Source of the DNA: Palsa-506 sp963709075
GTDB lineage: Bacteria; Actinomycetota; Actinomycetes; Streptosporangiales; Streptosporangiaceae
Direction of reading: 5' to 3'
Assembly (NCBI GenBank): GCA_963709075.1
Contig: CAVPUY010000014.1
Coordinates: forward strand, 930,001-994,000
Length of the DNA: 64,000 bases
The notes below the pieces were generated by a model. That model saw only the letters and a list, made by a program, of their open reading frames with translations, searched no databases and had not been told where the DNA came from. A program made the translations under genes and the position numbers. Every line of letters begins with the position of its first letter. The stretch's first letter is position 1. Shown piece by piece: positions 55,599 through 64,000 of this stretch.

Positions 55599-56228
55599 AT
55601 GAGTGATCAGCTAGGCAAAGACGTGTCGTCAGAAACTGCGCGGGCGTGGGACAGCGTGCGCCGGGTCCGCGAGCCGATCGCCTGGACGCTCCTCGTTCTC
55701 ACGGCCATCGGGGTGCTCATCACCGCCTGGGAGCTGCTTGCCCTGCCCGGTGCCCCGGTTATTACCGGTCCCACTCCAGGCCCTATTGTCAGTCCCAGCC
55801 CAGGCCCTATTACCGGTCCCAGTCCAGTCCCGGTAACGACCTTTGCGATCCGAGCATCGGTTGTGGCGCCGCAATTCGTCGCTGTTGGCTTCGTCGCGCT
55901 GCCGGTACTGTCGGTCGTCCTTGTAGCGTTCGCGGGCGGTCTGACCGACCGTGCGCGTCAGGTGGCACAGACCGCGGTATCGATCCAGGCCGTCGCGCTC
56001 GGCCTTGGCGTGCTCAGCTGGCTGGCTGCCTTCGGCGCCCACACGCGGCCTGGCATCTGGTTCATCGCCGATGCGACGGTTCTCGCAGTCGCGGCGGCGG
56101 CGCTGGTATTCACCTTCGCGGTGTTCTGGTCGCAGGCACTGCGGCCGGTGACGCCGCAGTTCGAGGATTTCGGGGAAGATGACGAGGACTTCGGGGAAGA
56201 TGACGAGGACTTCGGAGAAGACCCCTAA
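55599..56228 (+). CDS. Four-helix membrane protein with acidic repeat tail, unknown function
   Basis: A 209-residue protein. Helix 1 is PIAWTLLVLTAIGVLITAWE, then a Pro/Ser/Thr/Gly loop of repeated SPGPITGP-type units (from 24-30 bp DNA repeats near 55750-55830). Helices 2-4 follow (VALPVLSVVLVAF-like, VALGLGVLSWLAAFGA, VLAVAAAALVFTFAVFW). The tail is three copies of an acidic EDFGEDD heptad from a 21-bp repeat. ATG 55599 has GAGG 6 nt upstream. No family recognised. Confidence 0.65.
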   Translation: MSDQLGKDVSSETARAWDSVRRVREPIAWTLLVLTAIGVLITAWELLALPGAPVITGPTPGPIVSPSPGPITGPSPVPVTTFAIRASVVAPQFVAVGFVALPVLSVVLVAFAGGLTDRARQVAQTAVSIQAVALGLGVLSWLAAFGAHTRPGIWFIADATVLAVAAAALVFTFAVFWSQALRPVTPQFEDFGEDDEDFGEDDEDFGEDP

Positions 56229-56269
56229 GGCCCGCCGCCGTTACGTGATTCGAGCCCCGGCTGCTGCGG

Positions 56270-56713
56270 TCAGTTGATATCGAACTCGTTGCCTTCCGGG
56301 TCCTTCATCCCGACCGCGTAGTGGTCCAGCCCTTCCTCGGACAAAGCGCCAGTGATGGTCGCGCCCAGGCCGGCCAGCCTGCTGGCCTCCGCGTCGACTC
56401 GCTTCCTGCGAGCCTCGATCGGGTCCGTCCGCTCGCCACTGGCGTGGATGTCGATGTGCAGCCGGTTCTTGACCGCCTTGGCATCTTGGACGACATGGAA
56501 CCAGATGCTCGGCCCGTGGCCCTCCGGGTCGCTGATCCTGTCCGCCCCGTCGACCAGCTCCTCCTCGGGGACCCCCAGCTCGCGGTAGAAGTCGTTCCAG
56601 GTAGCGAATCCGGCCGGGGCCGGGGCGAGCTCATAGCCGAGCGCGGCGGCCCAGAACCGAGCCAGCCGGTCCGGGTCGGCACAGTCGATGACCAACTGAA
56701 AGCGGACAGGCAC
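56270..56713 (-). CDS. VOC/glyoxalase-superfamily protein
   Basis: A 147-residue single-chain VOC protein: VPVRFQLVIDCADPDRLARF, WFHVVQDAKAVKNRLHIDIH and a C-terminal metal-type Glu in GMKDPEGNEFDIN. Actinobacterial members of this type are often annotated as glyoxalase/bleomycin-resistance-like with unknown substrate. Start GTG 56713 follows GGAGGAAGCCG; the longer upstream frame overlaps the divergent ArsR promoter and has no similarity. Divergent from the ArsR gene. Confidence 0.82.
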   Translation of the reverse strand: MPVRFQLVIDCADPDRLARFWAAALGYELAPAPAGFATWNDFYRELGVPEEELVDGADRISDPEGHGPSIWFHVVQDAKAVKNRLHIDIHASGERTDPIEARRKRVDAEASRLAGLGATITGALSEEGLDHYAVGMKDPEGNEFDIN

Positions 56714-56859
56714 CGGCTTCCTCCCCAGGCCGCACGGGTAGCTGCCGACATCCTGCCAGATGCTTCGCGGCGCGGGGCCAGAGCGTCTTGCGGGGCATGG
56801 CCAGTAGGCCGGGGTCTTGCGGCAGCCAGCGGGTCCTGCTCTCCCGCATGGCTTGACAC

Positions 56860-57228
56860 ATGCCGACATCGGAATATGACTCCGTCGTGGCCCGCTCCTC
56901 CACGACATCGGATGTCTTCAACGCAATTGCTGAGGCGCACCGTCGCGAAATCCTGGACACGCTGATCACAGGCGAGAAGGCGGTCGGGGCGATCGTGGAC
57001 GACCTGTCGATGTCCCAGCCTCAGGTGTCAAAACACCTACGGGTGCTCAGTGAGGTCGGACTCGTCAGGTGCCGGACGGACGGGCGTCGCCGGCTGTACC
57101 GCCTGGAACCAGCGCGCCTTCGGCCGTTTCACGAGTGGCTGGCCAAGTACGAGCGGGCGTGGAACGAGCGACTGGATCGGGTGGATGACTACCTCAAGGA
57201 GCTACAACGACAAGGAGAGCGGCAGTGA
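56860..57228 (+). CDS. ArsR-family transcriptional regulator
   Basis: A 122-residue winged-helix repressor: FNAIAEAHRREILDTLITGE, SMSQPQVSKHLRVLSEVGLV (recognition helix) and RTDGRRRLYRLEPARLRPFH. No metal-binding Cys motif is present, and this subgroup is normally co-encoded with an AHSA1/SRPBCC protein, exactly as here. The stop overlaps the next gene's GTG (GTGA). ATG 56860 is assumed; GTG 56887 is possible. Confidence 0.9.
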   Translation: MPTSEYDSVVARSSTTSDVFNAIAEAHRREILDTLITGEKAVGAIVDDLSMSQPQVSKHLRVLSEVGLVRCRTDGRRRLYRLEPARLRPFHEWLAKYERAWNERLDRVDDYLKELQRQGERQ

Positions 57229-57725
57229 CACCTAACCGGCATGGGTCGGCAGTCATCGAGTTCCCGAACGAGCTCGAGATCGTCATCACTCGAGAATTCG
57301 ATGCTCCGATCCAACTCGTCTTCGACGTATCCACGAAGCCCGAGCACGTGAGGAAAACGATCGCTCCATTTGGCGAGGAGGTGACGGTCTGCTCGATCGA
57401 CCTGCGCGTGGGAGGGACCTACCACTTCGTCTTCGTGACCGACGACGGAACCGAGTGCTCGTTTCGTGGTACCTACCTGGAGGTCGAGCCGCCGACCCGG
57501 ACCGTCCAGACGTGGCTGTTCGACGGATGGCCAGATGCGGAGGCCGTCGAGTCGATGGATCTGCACGAGACTGACGGAGTGACGAAGCTGACGTACAGGC
57601 TGGCGTTCCGCGACAAGGCAGGCCGTGACCACATGACCAAGTTCGACGGCCTCCTAGCCAACTTCGACAACGAGGAAGATTACTTGAGGTCACTGCTCGA
57701 TCCCAAGGGAACTGTCTCCGGGTAG
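57225..57725 (+). CDS. SRPBCC (AHSA1-like) domain protein
   Basis: A 166-residue START/Bet-v1-fold protein: ITREFDAPIQLVFDVSTKPE, LRVGGTYHFVFVTDDGTECS, FRGTYLEVEPPTRTVQTWLF and a C-terminal helix FDGLLANFDNEEDYLRSLLD. These domains bind hydrophobic ligands. It is coupled to the ArsR regulator by a GTGA overlap and forms the common ArsR-AHSA1 pair, in which the second protein may sense or handle the inducer. Exact role unknown. Confidence 0.88.
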   Translation: MTPNRHGSAVIEFPNELEIVITREFDAPIQLVFDVSTKPEHVRKTIAPFGEEVTVCSIDLRVGGTYHFVFVTDDGTECSFRGTYLEVEPPTRTVQTWLFDGWPDAEAVESMDLHETDGVTKLTYRLAFRDKAGRDHMTKFDGLLANFDNEEDYLRSLLDPKGTVSG

Positions 57726-57754
57726 CTGAGGTTCCGCTCCGGCTGGGCCACCAG

Positions 57755-58432
57755 CTAGCTCTCCGCCCGGTCTTGCATCTCCCAGGCATGTTCCAGGACG
57801 TGCCAGGTGATCCGGCGAGCCGCGTAGCGGGTGGTCCAGCCGCCCGGCACCACCGGTGAGCCGTCTGAGGGGGCGCCCAGCACGGCGGCGATCGCCTTCC
57901 GCAGCTGCTCGATCGCGGCGATGTCGCCGAAGGTCGGCTGCTTGAGCTTCACCCCGAGCTTGCGCGCGTAGGCGGTCTCGGCGCCGATCACGTGGCCAGT
58001 CAGCTTGTCCCGGTCCCGCCCGCCGCCGCGCGGGCCCTTGCGCAGCTCGGCCGGTGACGCGGCGGCGATCTCGTCGAAGGTCGCCCAGGCCGCGGTGATC
58101 AGGCTGGCCAGGCGCCGGGCCGCGGCCGGGGTCACCTCCGCCCGCTCGGCCTCGGCGGGTATCTGCGGGAACGGGCGGCGGCATTCGGGTGCGGCGAACG
58201 CGGTCGCGGGCCCGCCAGGCACCCGCTCGACGACATCGAAGACAACCGTGGCCGGGAAGCTGACCCCGGCCTGCCCGGTCACCGGCGCGTACCGCTGGGC
58301 GTAGCTGGCCAGCGCCGCCAGCGCGGCACCCTCGTCCCGGCCGGCCCGGCACCAGCCAGGCCAGTCGAGCGCGGAGGCGACGGCCTGCTTCGGGCTCAAC
58401 TCGAGGCAGACCGCGATGCGACGGGACGGCAT
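57755..58432 (-). CDS. DinB-like protein, probable thiol-dependent family
   Basis: A 225-residue protein. The N-terminal part (RRIAVCLELSPKQAVASALD) is followed by a C-terminal DinB-like four-helix core (DKLTGHVIGAETAYARKLGV, RYAARRITWHVLEHAWEMQD) with His residues placed like the metal ligands of DinB/MST proteins. MSMEG/Rv relatives use mycothiol, but that is inference. ATG 58432 has AGGAGGT 6 nt upstream. Convergent with the SRPBCC gene. Confidence 0.65.
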   Translation of the reverse strand: MPSRRIAVCLELSPKQAVASALDWPGWCRAGRDEGAALAALASYAQRYAPVTGQAGVSFPATVVFDVVERVPGGPATAFAAPECRRPFPQIPAEAERAEVTPAAARRLASLITAAWATFDEIAAASPAELRKGPRGGGRDRDKLTGHVIGAETAYARKLGVKLKQPTFGDIAAIEQLRKAIAAVLGAPSDGSPVVPGGWTTRYAARRITWHVLEHAWEMQDRAES

Positions 58433-58513
58433 CACTGTGACCTCCTGTCCTTCGTCCTTTGTTCCATCTTCGTGTGCACCGAATGCGCGGGCGGCGGGCC
58501 GACATAGCGGCAA

Positions 58514-59089
58514 CTACGCGTCCCGGACTGGCTCGTAGGTGAGGAATGCGAGGTCAGCGACGGTCTCGTTGCCAACGAGGCGCATGGATTTCTTGTCGCT
58601 GGCCTCGCCGAACAGGCGCATGCCGGTCCCGAGCACGACTGGGTAGATCATCAGCCGCAGCTCGTCGACGAGGTCTCGCTCGAGCAGCGTGCGCACGAGC
58701 TGGAAACTGGCGGCGACGACGATGTCCCCGGCTAGCTGCTGCCTCAGCTTCGAGACCTCGCTCACCACGTCGCCCTTAAGCACCGTCGTGTTGTTCCAGG
58801 CGGGATCGTGCAGGGTCGAGGACACGACGTACTTGGGCTTGCTGTTCAGCCTGTCCGCCAGCTCGCCAGACCGGGATGGCCACCGCGCGGCCAAGAACTC
58901 GTAGCTGCGCCGGCCCAGCAGCATGGCCTGGGTGCCCCGCGCCTCGTCGAGCGCGACCCTGGCCGCCTCTTCACGGCCCCTGTCGCCAATACGACCGATC
59001 CAGCCGCCTTGCGTGAAGCCTTCGTCACCAGTGGGGTCCTGGACGACTCCGTCGAGCGACACGTTCTCGCTGATGACGATCTTTCCCAT
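58514..59089 (-). CDS. Dihydrofolate-reductase-family (RibD C-terminal-like) protein
   Basis: A 191-residue protein with the DHFR/RibD-C fold: MGKIVISENVSLDGVVQDPT, AMLLGRRSYEFLAARWPSRS, KYVVSSTLHDPAWNNTTVLK, GDIVVAASFQLVRTLLERDL and VDELRLMIYPVVLGTGMRLF. It is an NADPH-dependent reductase of unknown substrate, common in actinobacteria, and not the folate enzyme. ATG 59089 lies behind GGAGAACCGAG. Possibly co-transcribed with the downstream DinB-like gene (81-base gap). Confidence 0.88.
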   Translation of the reverse strand: MGKIVISENVSLDGVVQDPTGDEGFTQGGWIGRIGDRGREEAARVALDEARGTQAMLLGRRSYEFLAARWPSRSGELADRLNSKPKYVVSSTLHDPAWNNTTVLKGDVVSEVSKLRQQLAGDIVVAASFQLVRTLLERDLVDELRLMIYPVVLGTGMRLFGEASDKKSMRLVGNETVADLAFLTYEPVRDA

Positions 59090-59558
59090 CTCGGTTCTCC
59101 TAATAAGACTTAACGAGCCGGCCGTTCCGGCAGACTCGGGCCGGTCGTCGCCGGCAGGTGAGCACTTCGTCCTGCTGGTTCCTTCGGGAGGTGCACCCTC
59201 CTTCATGCCCTTCCCGGCAGATCACAGGTTTCAAGCATTGCTTCTGATGTACCGCTACGCACCGTTATTCGCCCGGCTCACAGGCACCTTTAATGGCACG
59301 GTGATCTTGGTGTGCCCCGCCAGCAGTTCTAACTTTTTCCCAGGGCAGATCTTTAGATAAACGTAACTCGATAGGTCGGTCGAGAGGCTCCCCCGTGCGA
59401 CCTGGCGGCCGGGTCGCAGCCGTGTCCATGCGGCACGGATGAGGGCGGGCTCGAGGCTCGGATCTCGGAGCCTCGGGCCGGTTGATTCGGAACTCGCATA
59501 GCCGCCCGGGAGCCGGTCCTTCGTTTCGCAGGCGAGCCGTGGAATCCGGTAGCGGCCT
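59090..59558. other. Spacer without a credible gene
   Basis: 469 bases between the DHFR-like gene and a GNAT gene. 59230-59360 is less GC-rich (CTTTAATGGCACGGTGATCT, TTCTAACTTTTTCCC) and may hold promoters. Frames through it are shadows of the neighbours. Nothing else seen. Confidence 0.4.
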
Positions 59559-60206
59559 ATGCTGATTTGCGTGGCTGGCCTTGAGGTACGGGTGGCCGGG
59601 CGTGGAGATGCGGCGGAGACCGCTCAGATGCTCGCCCGCGCCTTCTATGACGATCCGGTCTTCAGCTGGTTCTTTCCAGCTCGGGGCTCGCGGCATCGGC
59701 GACTGCGACGGTTTTTCGTGACCGAACTGCACCACGAGTCGCTTCGCCACGGCGCAGTGGAAGTGGCCTGTGTCGATGGGCGCACAGCCGGAGCCGCCGT
59801 GTGGTTCCCGCCCAGCACCCCACTCGGGACCGAAGCGTCCGCCCTCCCCGGCTATCTGCGGGCCTTCGGCCGTCGTCTCGTCATCGTCTCGCAGTATCAG
59901 TCCGTGGCGGTCTCCGCCCATCCGCGCGAAGAGCCGCATTGGTATCTGGCAATCATCGGGGTCGATCCGGTCCGGCAAGGATTCGGGGTCGGCGCAGCTC
60001 TGCTGCGCTCGCGGCTCCGGCGGTGCGATCAGGAGGGGCTGCCCGCCTACCTCGAATCCTCGAACCTGGAAAACGTGCCGCTCTACCAGCACTTCGGCTT
60101 CCATATCACCAGTACCCTGGGCTTGCCGGAGGGTGCACCCGTTGTCAACACCATGTGGCGGCCGGCCGTTTTAGCGCGACGACGGGAGCATCGCAGCCGC
60201 GCTTGA
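59559..60206 (+). CDS. GNAT family N-acetyltransferase
   Basis: A 215-residue acetyltransferase: VRVAGRGDAAETAQMLARAF, FYDDPVFSWFFPARGSRHRR, and the acetyl-CoA motif IIGVDPVRQGFGVGAALLRS. PAYLESSNLENVPLYQHFGF is the typical C-terminal strand. It resembles the 'D-P-x-x-x-W-x-F-P' GNAT group of actinobacteria. Start ATG 59559 or GTG 59571. Substrate unknown. Confidence 0.85.
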   Translation: MLICVAGLEVRVAGRGDAAETAQMLARAFYDDPVFSWFFPARGSRHRRLRRFFVTELHHESLRHGAVEVACVDGRTAGAAVWFPPSTPLGTEASALPGYLRAFGRRLVIVSQYQSVAVSAHPREEPHWYLAIIGVDPVRQGFGVGAALLRSRLRRCDQEGLPAYLESSNLENVPLYQHFGFHITSTLGLPEGAPVVNTMWRPAVLARRREHRSRA

Positions 60207-60397
60207 TCGGGCACTCAGCGGGCTTGGAAGATCGGAAGCTTACCGGGGTCCGGCTGGCAGCGGCGATGGGTCGCCGATGGTCACCTTGGCGCGCCACCTG
60301 CCGATCTCAACTCCTCAGCGGCATGCGGTGGATCGAGGCTCGGGTGTCCGGGGGACTGGCCGCCGTCGGTGAGCGATTTTGCCGGTGATCCCGGCAT

Positions 60398-60862
60398 TCA
60401 CCCGGACTCCCCGGCGGGCGTACTCGATGGCCAGTGAGCGGGCGACCAGTCACCCTCTGGGTCCGTGGTTTGACCCACCTCGATCAGATGACCGTCGGGA
60501 TCGCGGATGTAGCAGCGCTTCTCGTACTGGTGCTGTTTCGGCGGCGTCAGGAATTGAGCACCCCGGGCGCTCCATTCGGCGTACACGGCGTCGATGTCTT
60601 TGACCCGGATATTAAGGAAGCTGCCGACCCGGTCGGGATCGCGGGGCGTCTCCAGGATGACCGTAGGCTTGTCGTCGGTCGGGCCCCCGCCGGCATTGAT
60701 GACGATCCAGCTGTTGGCTAGCGCAACATTGACGGGATCTCCGGGACGTTCCACCCTGCCGCCGAGTACTTCGGTGTAGAAGCGCCGAGAGCGCTCGACA
60801 TCGTCCGAGACGATGAAGTGGGTCAGCACTATTCCGTCTGGGGGCGATGGGAGCTCGGTCAT
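60398..60862 (-). CDS. VOC/glyoxalase-superfamily protein
   Basis: A 154-residue VOC protein: ILTHFIVSDDVERSRRFYTE-like start, VLGGRVERPGDPVNVALANS, DIDAVYAEWSARGAQFLTPP and the metal-type motif CYIRDPDGHLIEVGQTT. The His of FIV and Glu of LIEVG are the expected metal ligands. ATG 60862 has GGAGGTGCCCGG upstream. Stand-alone; substrate unknown. Confidence 0.88.
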   Translation of the reverse strand: MTELPSPPDGIVLTHFIVSDDVERSRRFYTEVLGGRVERPGDPVNVALANSWIVINAGGGPTDDKPTVILETPRDPDRVGSFLNIRVKDIDAVYAEWSARGAQFLTPPKQHQYEKRCYIRDPDGHLIEVGQTTDPEGDWSPAHWPSSTPAGESG

Positions 60863-61278
60863 CCGGGCACCTCCGCTGGCTAGGTCTCACACCCCGCTTC
60901 ACGACGGGGTCCTGCGGCCGACGTTACTACGGGTTAGGCGTTCGATCTCTTTCCGCTGCCGCGCTTGGATCCGGGCCGCGGGCGGCGGCAGAGGCTGCGC
61001 TATCCCCCACCCGCGGCATTAGCTGGGCGCGCACCCCCGGACCGCAGATAGCCAGTCCGTGTGGCAGTGCGAAGGAGGTTCCGGCCACGGCATCTGCTTC
61101 ATAGGCAGGTGGGTCAATGACTCGCGCCGTGCGTGGTCCGCGTCTGGTCTACAGCCTAGCGATCGCTCTGTGCCAACGGTCTCGCGTCCGCTCTGCAGCC
61201 TTGGGCATACTGTCGCTGAGGCAATCCGGTTAGATCATCGGCACCGGCTGGTCGTTGCGCCGGGCCGGGGAGGTAGCG
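60863..61278. other. Spacer without a credible gene
   Basis: About 415 bases. A small stem CCCCG-cttcacga-CGGGG near 60893-60910 could terminate neither neighbour clearly. No frame has recognisable product. The ribosome-binding site GGGGAGG for the next gene is at 61267-61273. Confidence 0.35.
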
Positions 61279-61686
61279 ATGGCGGTCATCGTGGTTACCA
61301 GGCTTCGGCTCAGGGCCCCAGCGTTTTTCGATGAGTTCTTCGCCAGCGCCGTAGCGGTGACGGAGCAGGCAACGAACTCGGAGGGCAACCTCGGCTCGGA
61401 TGTGCTGGCTGAGGCAAACAATACCTACTGGACCCGCACAGCCTGGCATGAGCGCGACTTGATGCACGCGTTCGTGGGGAGCGAACCGCATCTGAGCACC
61501 ATGGGCCGCCTGGATGACTGGTGTGATGAGGCGACCTTCGTTGAATGGGAGCAAGCTAGCGCAGATCTGCCGGACTGGCAGGACAGCTACAGGCACCTCA
61601 TCACCAACGGCCAGGCGGCGAGTCTTACACATGCGACAGATGCCCATCACACCCGCGATTTTCCCGCCCCAATCGTGTCAACTTAG
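61279..61686 (+). CDS. Small ABM/DUF3291-like protein, unknown function
   Basis: A 135-residue protein starting MAVIVVTRLRLRAPAFFDEF, then FASAVAVTEQATNSEGNLGS, YWTRTAWHERDLMHAFVGSE and a short acidic helix WCDEATFVEWEQASADLPDW. The dimeric alpha-beta barrel look suggests an ABM-type or DUF3291-type fold. GGGGAGG lies 5 nt before the ATG. The last 20 residues are low in structure. Function unknown. Confidence 0.65.
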   Translation: MAVIVVTRLRLRAPAFFDEFFASAVAVTEQATNSEGNLGSDVLAEANNTYWTRTAWHERDLMHAFVGSEPHLSTMGRLDDWCDEATFVEWEQASADLPDWQDSYRHLITNGQAASLTHATDAHHTRDFPAPIVST

Positions 61687-62039
61687 CTGGGAATCGAACC
61701 GGCGCTATCAGCAGCTGGCCGGGACTGACCGCAAGACCGTGGCCCGGTATGTGGCGCTGAGCGAGGCACGGGGCTGGCCCGCTGGTAGCTGAGCGGCGGC
61801 CGCGGTCGGTGGATGCGTCCTGGCCAATGTGGAGGAGCTGGTCGACGGTGGAGGAACTGGTCGACCGGAGTAGCGGCAGGATCCGGGCGGATGTGGTGCA
61901 CCGCAGGCTGGCCGCGATGGGGCATGGCGGGTCGGAGCGGACCACCCGGCGGGTTGTCGCGGAGGCGAAGGCCGGCTGGCGGGCCGGTCACCGGCGGACC
62001 TACCGGCTGTGTGGCACGTATGTGGCACGACGACGGTGA
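61687..62039 (+). pseudogene. IS21-type transposase (IstA) N-terminal remnant
   Basis: Two short pieces in different frames resemble the start of an IS21-family IstA transposase: an HTH piece TDRKTVARYVALSEARGW (about 61727-61785), then IRADVVHRRLAAMGHGGSER and TTRRVVAEAKAGWRAGHRRT (about 61880-62000). The catalytic DDE domain and istB are absent. The remnant stops about 65 bases before tRNA-Gly. Confidence 0.6.
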
Positions 62040-62102
62040 GCGGCACCTGCCGCGATCGCCGATGATCGGTGATCATGAGGCTGACCTGCGATGGAACATC
62101 GG

Positions 62103-62173
62103 AGCGGGCGACGGGAATCGAACCCGCATGACCAGCTTGGAAGGCTGGGGCTCTACCATTGAGCTACGCCCGC
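62103..62173 (-). tRNA. tRNA-Gly (anticodon TCC)
   Basis: On the minus strand GCGGGCG...CGCCCGC pair as the acceptor stem. The D-loop GCTCAATGGTAGAGC, anticodon stem-loop CCAGCCTTCCAAGCTGG and T-arm CGGGTTCGATTCCCG are intact, with U as discriminator base. 71 nt, no encoded CCA. Confidence 0.97.
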
Positions 62174-62340
62174 GTAGCGGCTCGGCCGCCACGTCGTAGC
62201 GTACCGTTTCCAGGCTGCCGAGATGTCGGCCACGGGTCCGGCGTCCGAAGTGCCGCGTTGGCCTGGCTTTGACCGGATCCGATCCGGCCCCTGCGGGCAC
62301 CTACGGTTGGCTCCACAGGGTAGGCTTCGGCTGGCTCGAA

Positions 62341-62418
62341 CGGGATGTGGCGCAGCTTGGTTAGCGCGCCTGCTTTGGGAGCAGGAGGCCGCGAGTTCGA
62401 ATCTCGCCATCCCGACCA
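62341..62418 (+). tRNA. tRNA-Pro (anticodon TGG)
   Basis: The acceptor stem CGGGATG/CATCCCG, D-arm GCGCAGCTTGGTTAGCGC, anticodon stem-loop CCTGCTTTGGGAGCAGG and T-arm GCGAGTTCGAATCTCGC are complete. Discriminator A is at 62415 and CCA is encoded (62416-62418). Confidence 0.97.
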
Positions 62419-62456
62419 TAAGTGCAGTTCAGGGGCTTGCCGAAGGCTGACGTGAT

Positions 62457-62475
62457 GGCTCTCAAGATCATTTGA
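62457..62475 (+). repeat. Probable left end of the ISL3-like element
   Basis: GGCTCTCAAGATCATTTGA begins about 410 bases upstream of the ISL3-type transposase; ISL3 ends typically start GGCTCTT. A second copy of the sequence is at 27636-27654 (17/19). The matching right end is beyond the window, so the assignment is provisional. The stretch 62476-62868 shows no other gene. Confidence 0.45.
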
Positions 62476-62868
62476 CCGTCATTTGAGGCTCCCCTGCCGG
62501 TTCCGTGGGTGGCTGAGATGGGGACCGAGGGCGGGGTGCGGTGCTGGGCAGCGGGAACGGGCTGCCCGGGAGCTGACGCCGGGGTGTCGTGTCCGGCGCC
62601 GGTTCCCGGCGGCCTGGTTCGCCAGTGTCAGGGTGTTTGCTTCCAGCCTGGACAGGATGTGCTGGGAACGGCTGGTGTCAAGGCCCTGCGGCCCCTTCAG
62701 GGTGGCCTGCGGCCAGCCTGGACACCAGCCGCCGCCCAGCGCCGGATTAAGGCTGCCGGAAGCAAAAGAAACGAGCGCAGGGGAAATAGGCGGCTGCCGG
62801 GGGCACGCCGTCCCCGTCCGTAGTGTCTGGAGTGCCGGATTCACAGGCGCCACCGGAAGGGGAACGGC

Positions 62869-64000
62869 GTGCGTTCATCCAGGCTATGGGCGAATCTGCT
62901 CGGCTGCGAAAACACCGTCATCGAGAACGTGGACTGGCACGAGGAGGACGGCGGGGACGCTGGCGGGCCGGCGCTGCGGCTGATCGTGCACGTCCGCCCG
63001 CACCAGCGGCTCGCCCGCCGGTGCGGGATCTGCGGGAAGAAGCGGCCCCGTTATGACAACGGTCAGGGCCGGCGCCGGCAGCACGCCAGGGCGCGCTGGA
63101 TCTGGGCACGGTGCGGGCCGAGCTGGAGGCCGCCGCGCCGCGGGTGGCCTGCCCGGTGCACGGGGTGATCACCGCGGCGGTGCCGTGGGCCCGGCACGGC
63201 GCCGCGCACACCCGGTTCTTTGATGACCAGGTGGCCTGGCTGGCCGCGGCGTGCTCGAAGACCACGATCACGCAGCTGATGCGGATCTCCTGGCGGACCG
63301 TGGGTACCATCATCGCCCGGGTGGCCGGCGAGGCCGCGGCGGCCACTGACCGGCGGGCGGGGCTGCGCCGCATCGGCATCGACGAGATCTCCTATAAACG
63401 CGGCCATAAGTACCTGGTCATCGTGGTGGATCATGACACCGGGCTGCTGGTCTGGGCCGCGCCGGGCCGCGAGGCCAAGACCGTGCACGCGTTCTTCGAT
63501 CAGCTCGGCGAGGAACGCTCCGCGCTGCTCACCCACCTGTCCGCTGACGGCGCGGACTGGATCGCCGGGCCGGCCGCCGCCCGCGCCGCAGGCGGTCCTG
63601 TGCGCCGGCCCGTTCCACGTCGTCTCCTGGGCCACCGGCGCCCTGGACGAGGTCCGCCGCGAGGCCTGGCGCACCGCCCGCCAGGCCGGTGCCATCACGC
63701 CGGTCCGGCACCGCAGCCGCACCATCCGCCTGTCCTCCGGAGAAGCCAGGGACCTCAAGCACGCCCGCTACGCGCTGTGGGTAAAACCCCGAGAACCTCA
63801 CCGGCCGGCAGGAAGCCAAGCTCGCCTGGATCGAGAAAACTCATCCTTACCTCTGGCGCGCCTACCTGCTCAAAGAAGGGCTGCGGACAGCGTTCAGGCT
63901 CAAAGGCGAAGAAGGCAAGGACGCCCTGACCCGCTGGCTATCCTGGGCGGCCCGCTGCCGCATCCCCGAATTCACCGAACTCGGAAAGAAGATTCGCAGG
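62869..64000 (+). pseudogene. ISL3-family transposase, several frame breaks, 3' end outside window
   Basis: N-terminal zinc ribbon ARRCGICGKKRPRYDNGQGR, then VACPVHGVITAAVPWARHGA (second zinc knuckle region), the HTH ITQLMRISWRTVGTIIARV, and the DDE catalytic core IGIDEISYKRGHKYLVIVVD with HDTGLLVWAAPGREAKTVHA and AVLCAGPFHVVSWATGALDE in the next frame. TGRQEAKLAWIEKTHPYLWR and RIPEFTELGKKIRR follow. Breaks are near 63095, 63585 and 63790. Order and motifs are those of ISL3 transposases. As read it cannot make a full enzyme. Confidence 0.8.

Overview
The window comes from a very GC-rich actinobacterium. Codon third positions are almost all G or C, GTG starts and GTGA/ATGA gene overlaps are common, and the gene set is actinobacterial: a mycothiol-type DsbA/nitroreductase homologue, an Eis-like acetyltransferase, ECF41 sigma, SpoIIE-type phosphatases and a Streptomyces-like hopanoid operon. 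A filamentous soil actinomycete is the best guess; I cannot place it further from sequence alone.

Layout. 1-10.5 kb is a stable housekeeping block: 3' end of malQ, pepN, a DsbA-like protein, an aldehyde dehydrogenase, rpiB, an Eis-like acetyltransferase and a membrane SpoIIE phosphatase. 10.5-20.1 kb is a complete hopanoid operon (hpnC, hpnD, hpnE, polyprenyl synthase, squalene-hopene cyclase, hpnG, ispH, hpnH). It is preceded by an array of six 14-bp palindromes, and ispH and hpnH are joined in one uninterrupted reading frame. 20.2-27.4 kb is a sugar/glycosyltransferase group: two polytopic GT-C-like proteins, a nucleotide-sugar dehydrogenase, a GT2 enzyme and an NDP-sugar epimerase. 27.6-31.9 kb holds two badly frame-broken genes (a GH15-like lipoprotein and a dimethylformamidase-like protein), bounded by an ISL3-like end and a 62-bp palindrome. 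32-40.3 kb carries a PAS/SpoIIE/ATPase phosphatase, FAD monooxygenase, ribokinase, siderophore-interacting protein, RidA, and an NfeD-like/SPFH pair. 40.3-41.1 kb is a long spacer with two more 62-bp palindromes and an AT-rich patch, followed by a secreted protein with a strong terminator. 41.9-61.7 kb is a mosaic of small accessory and regulatory units: MBL protein, two MFS exporters, phosphotransferase, GNATs, TetR/SDR pair, epimerase-ECF41 pair, TspO, an HTH-Clp_N protein with a double operator, ArsR-SRPBCC, VOC, DinB-like and DHFR-like proteins. 61.7-64 kb has two tRNA genes among IS21-like and ISL3-like transposase remnants.

How the genes fit together. HpnC/D/E make squalene, Shc cyclises it to hopene, HpnH adds adenosyl, HpnG removes adenine, and IspH with the polyprenyl synthase supplies isoprenoid precursor. 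The sugar cluster that follows could decorate hopanoids or build an envelope polysaccharide; this is inference from position only.

Two cautions. Many genes between about 10.9 and 40.3 kb need one or more one-base frame changes, while 1-10 kb and 41-53 kb are almost clean. This may be assembly error, real decay, or both, so frame-broken entries are given as whole genes with approximate break points. Short GC-rich tandem repeats occur both inside and between genes throughout the window.
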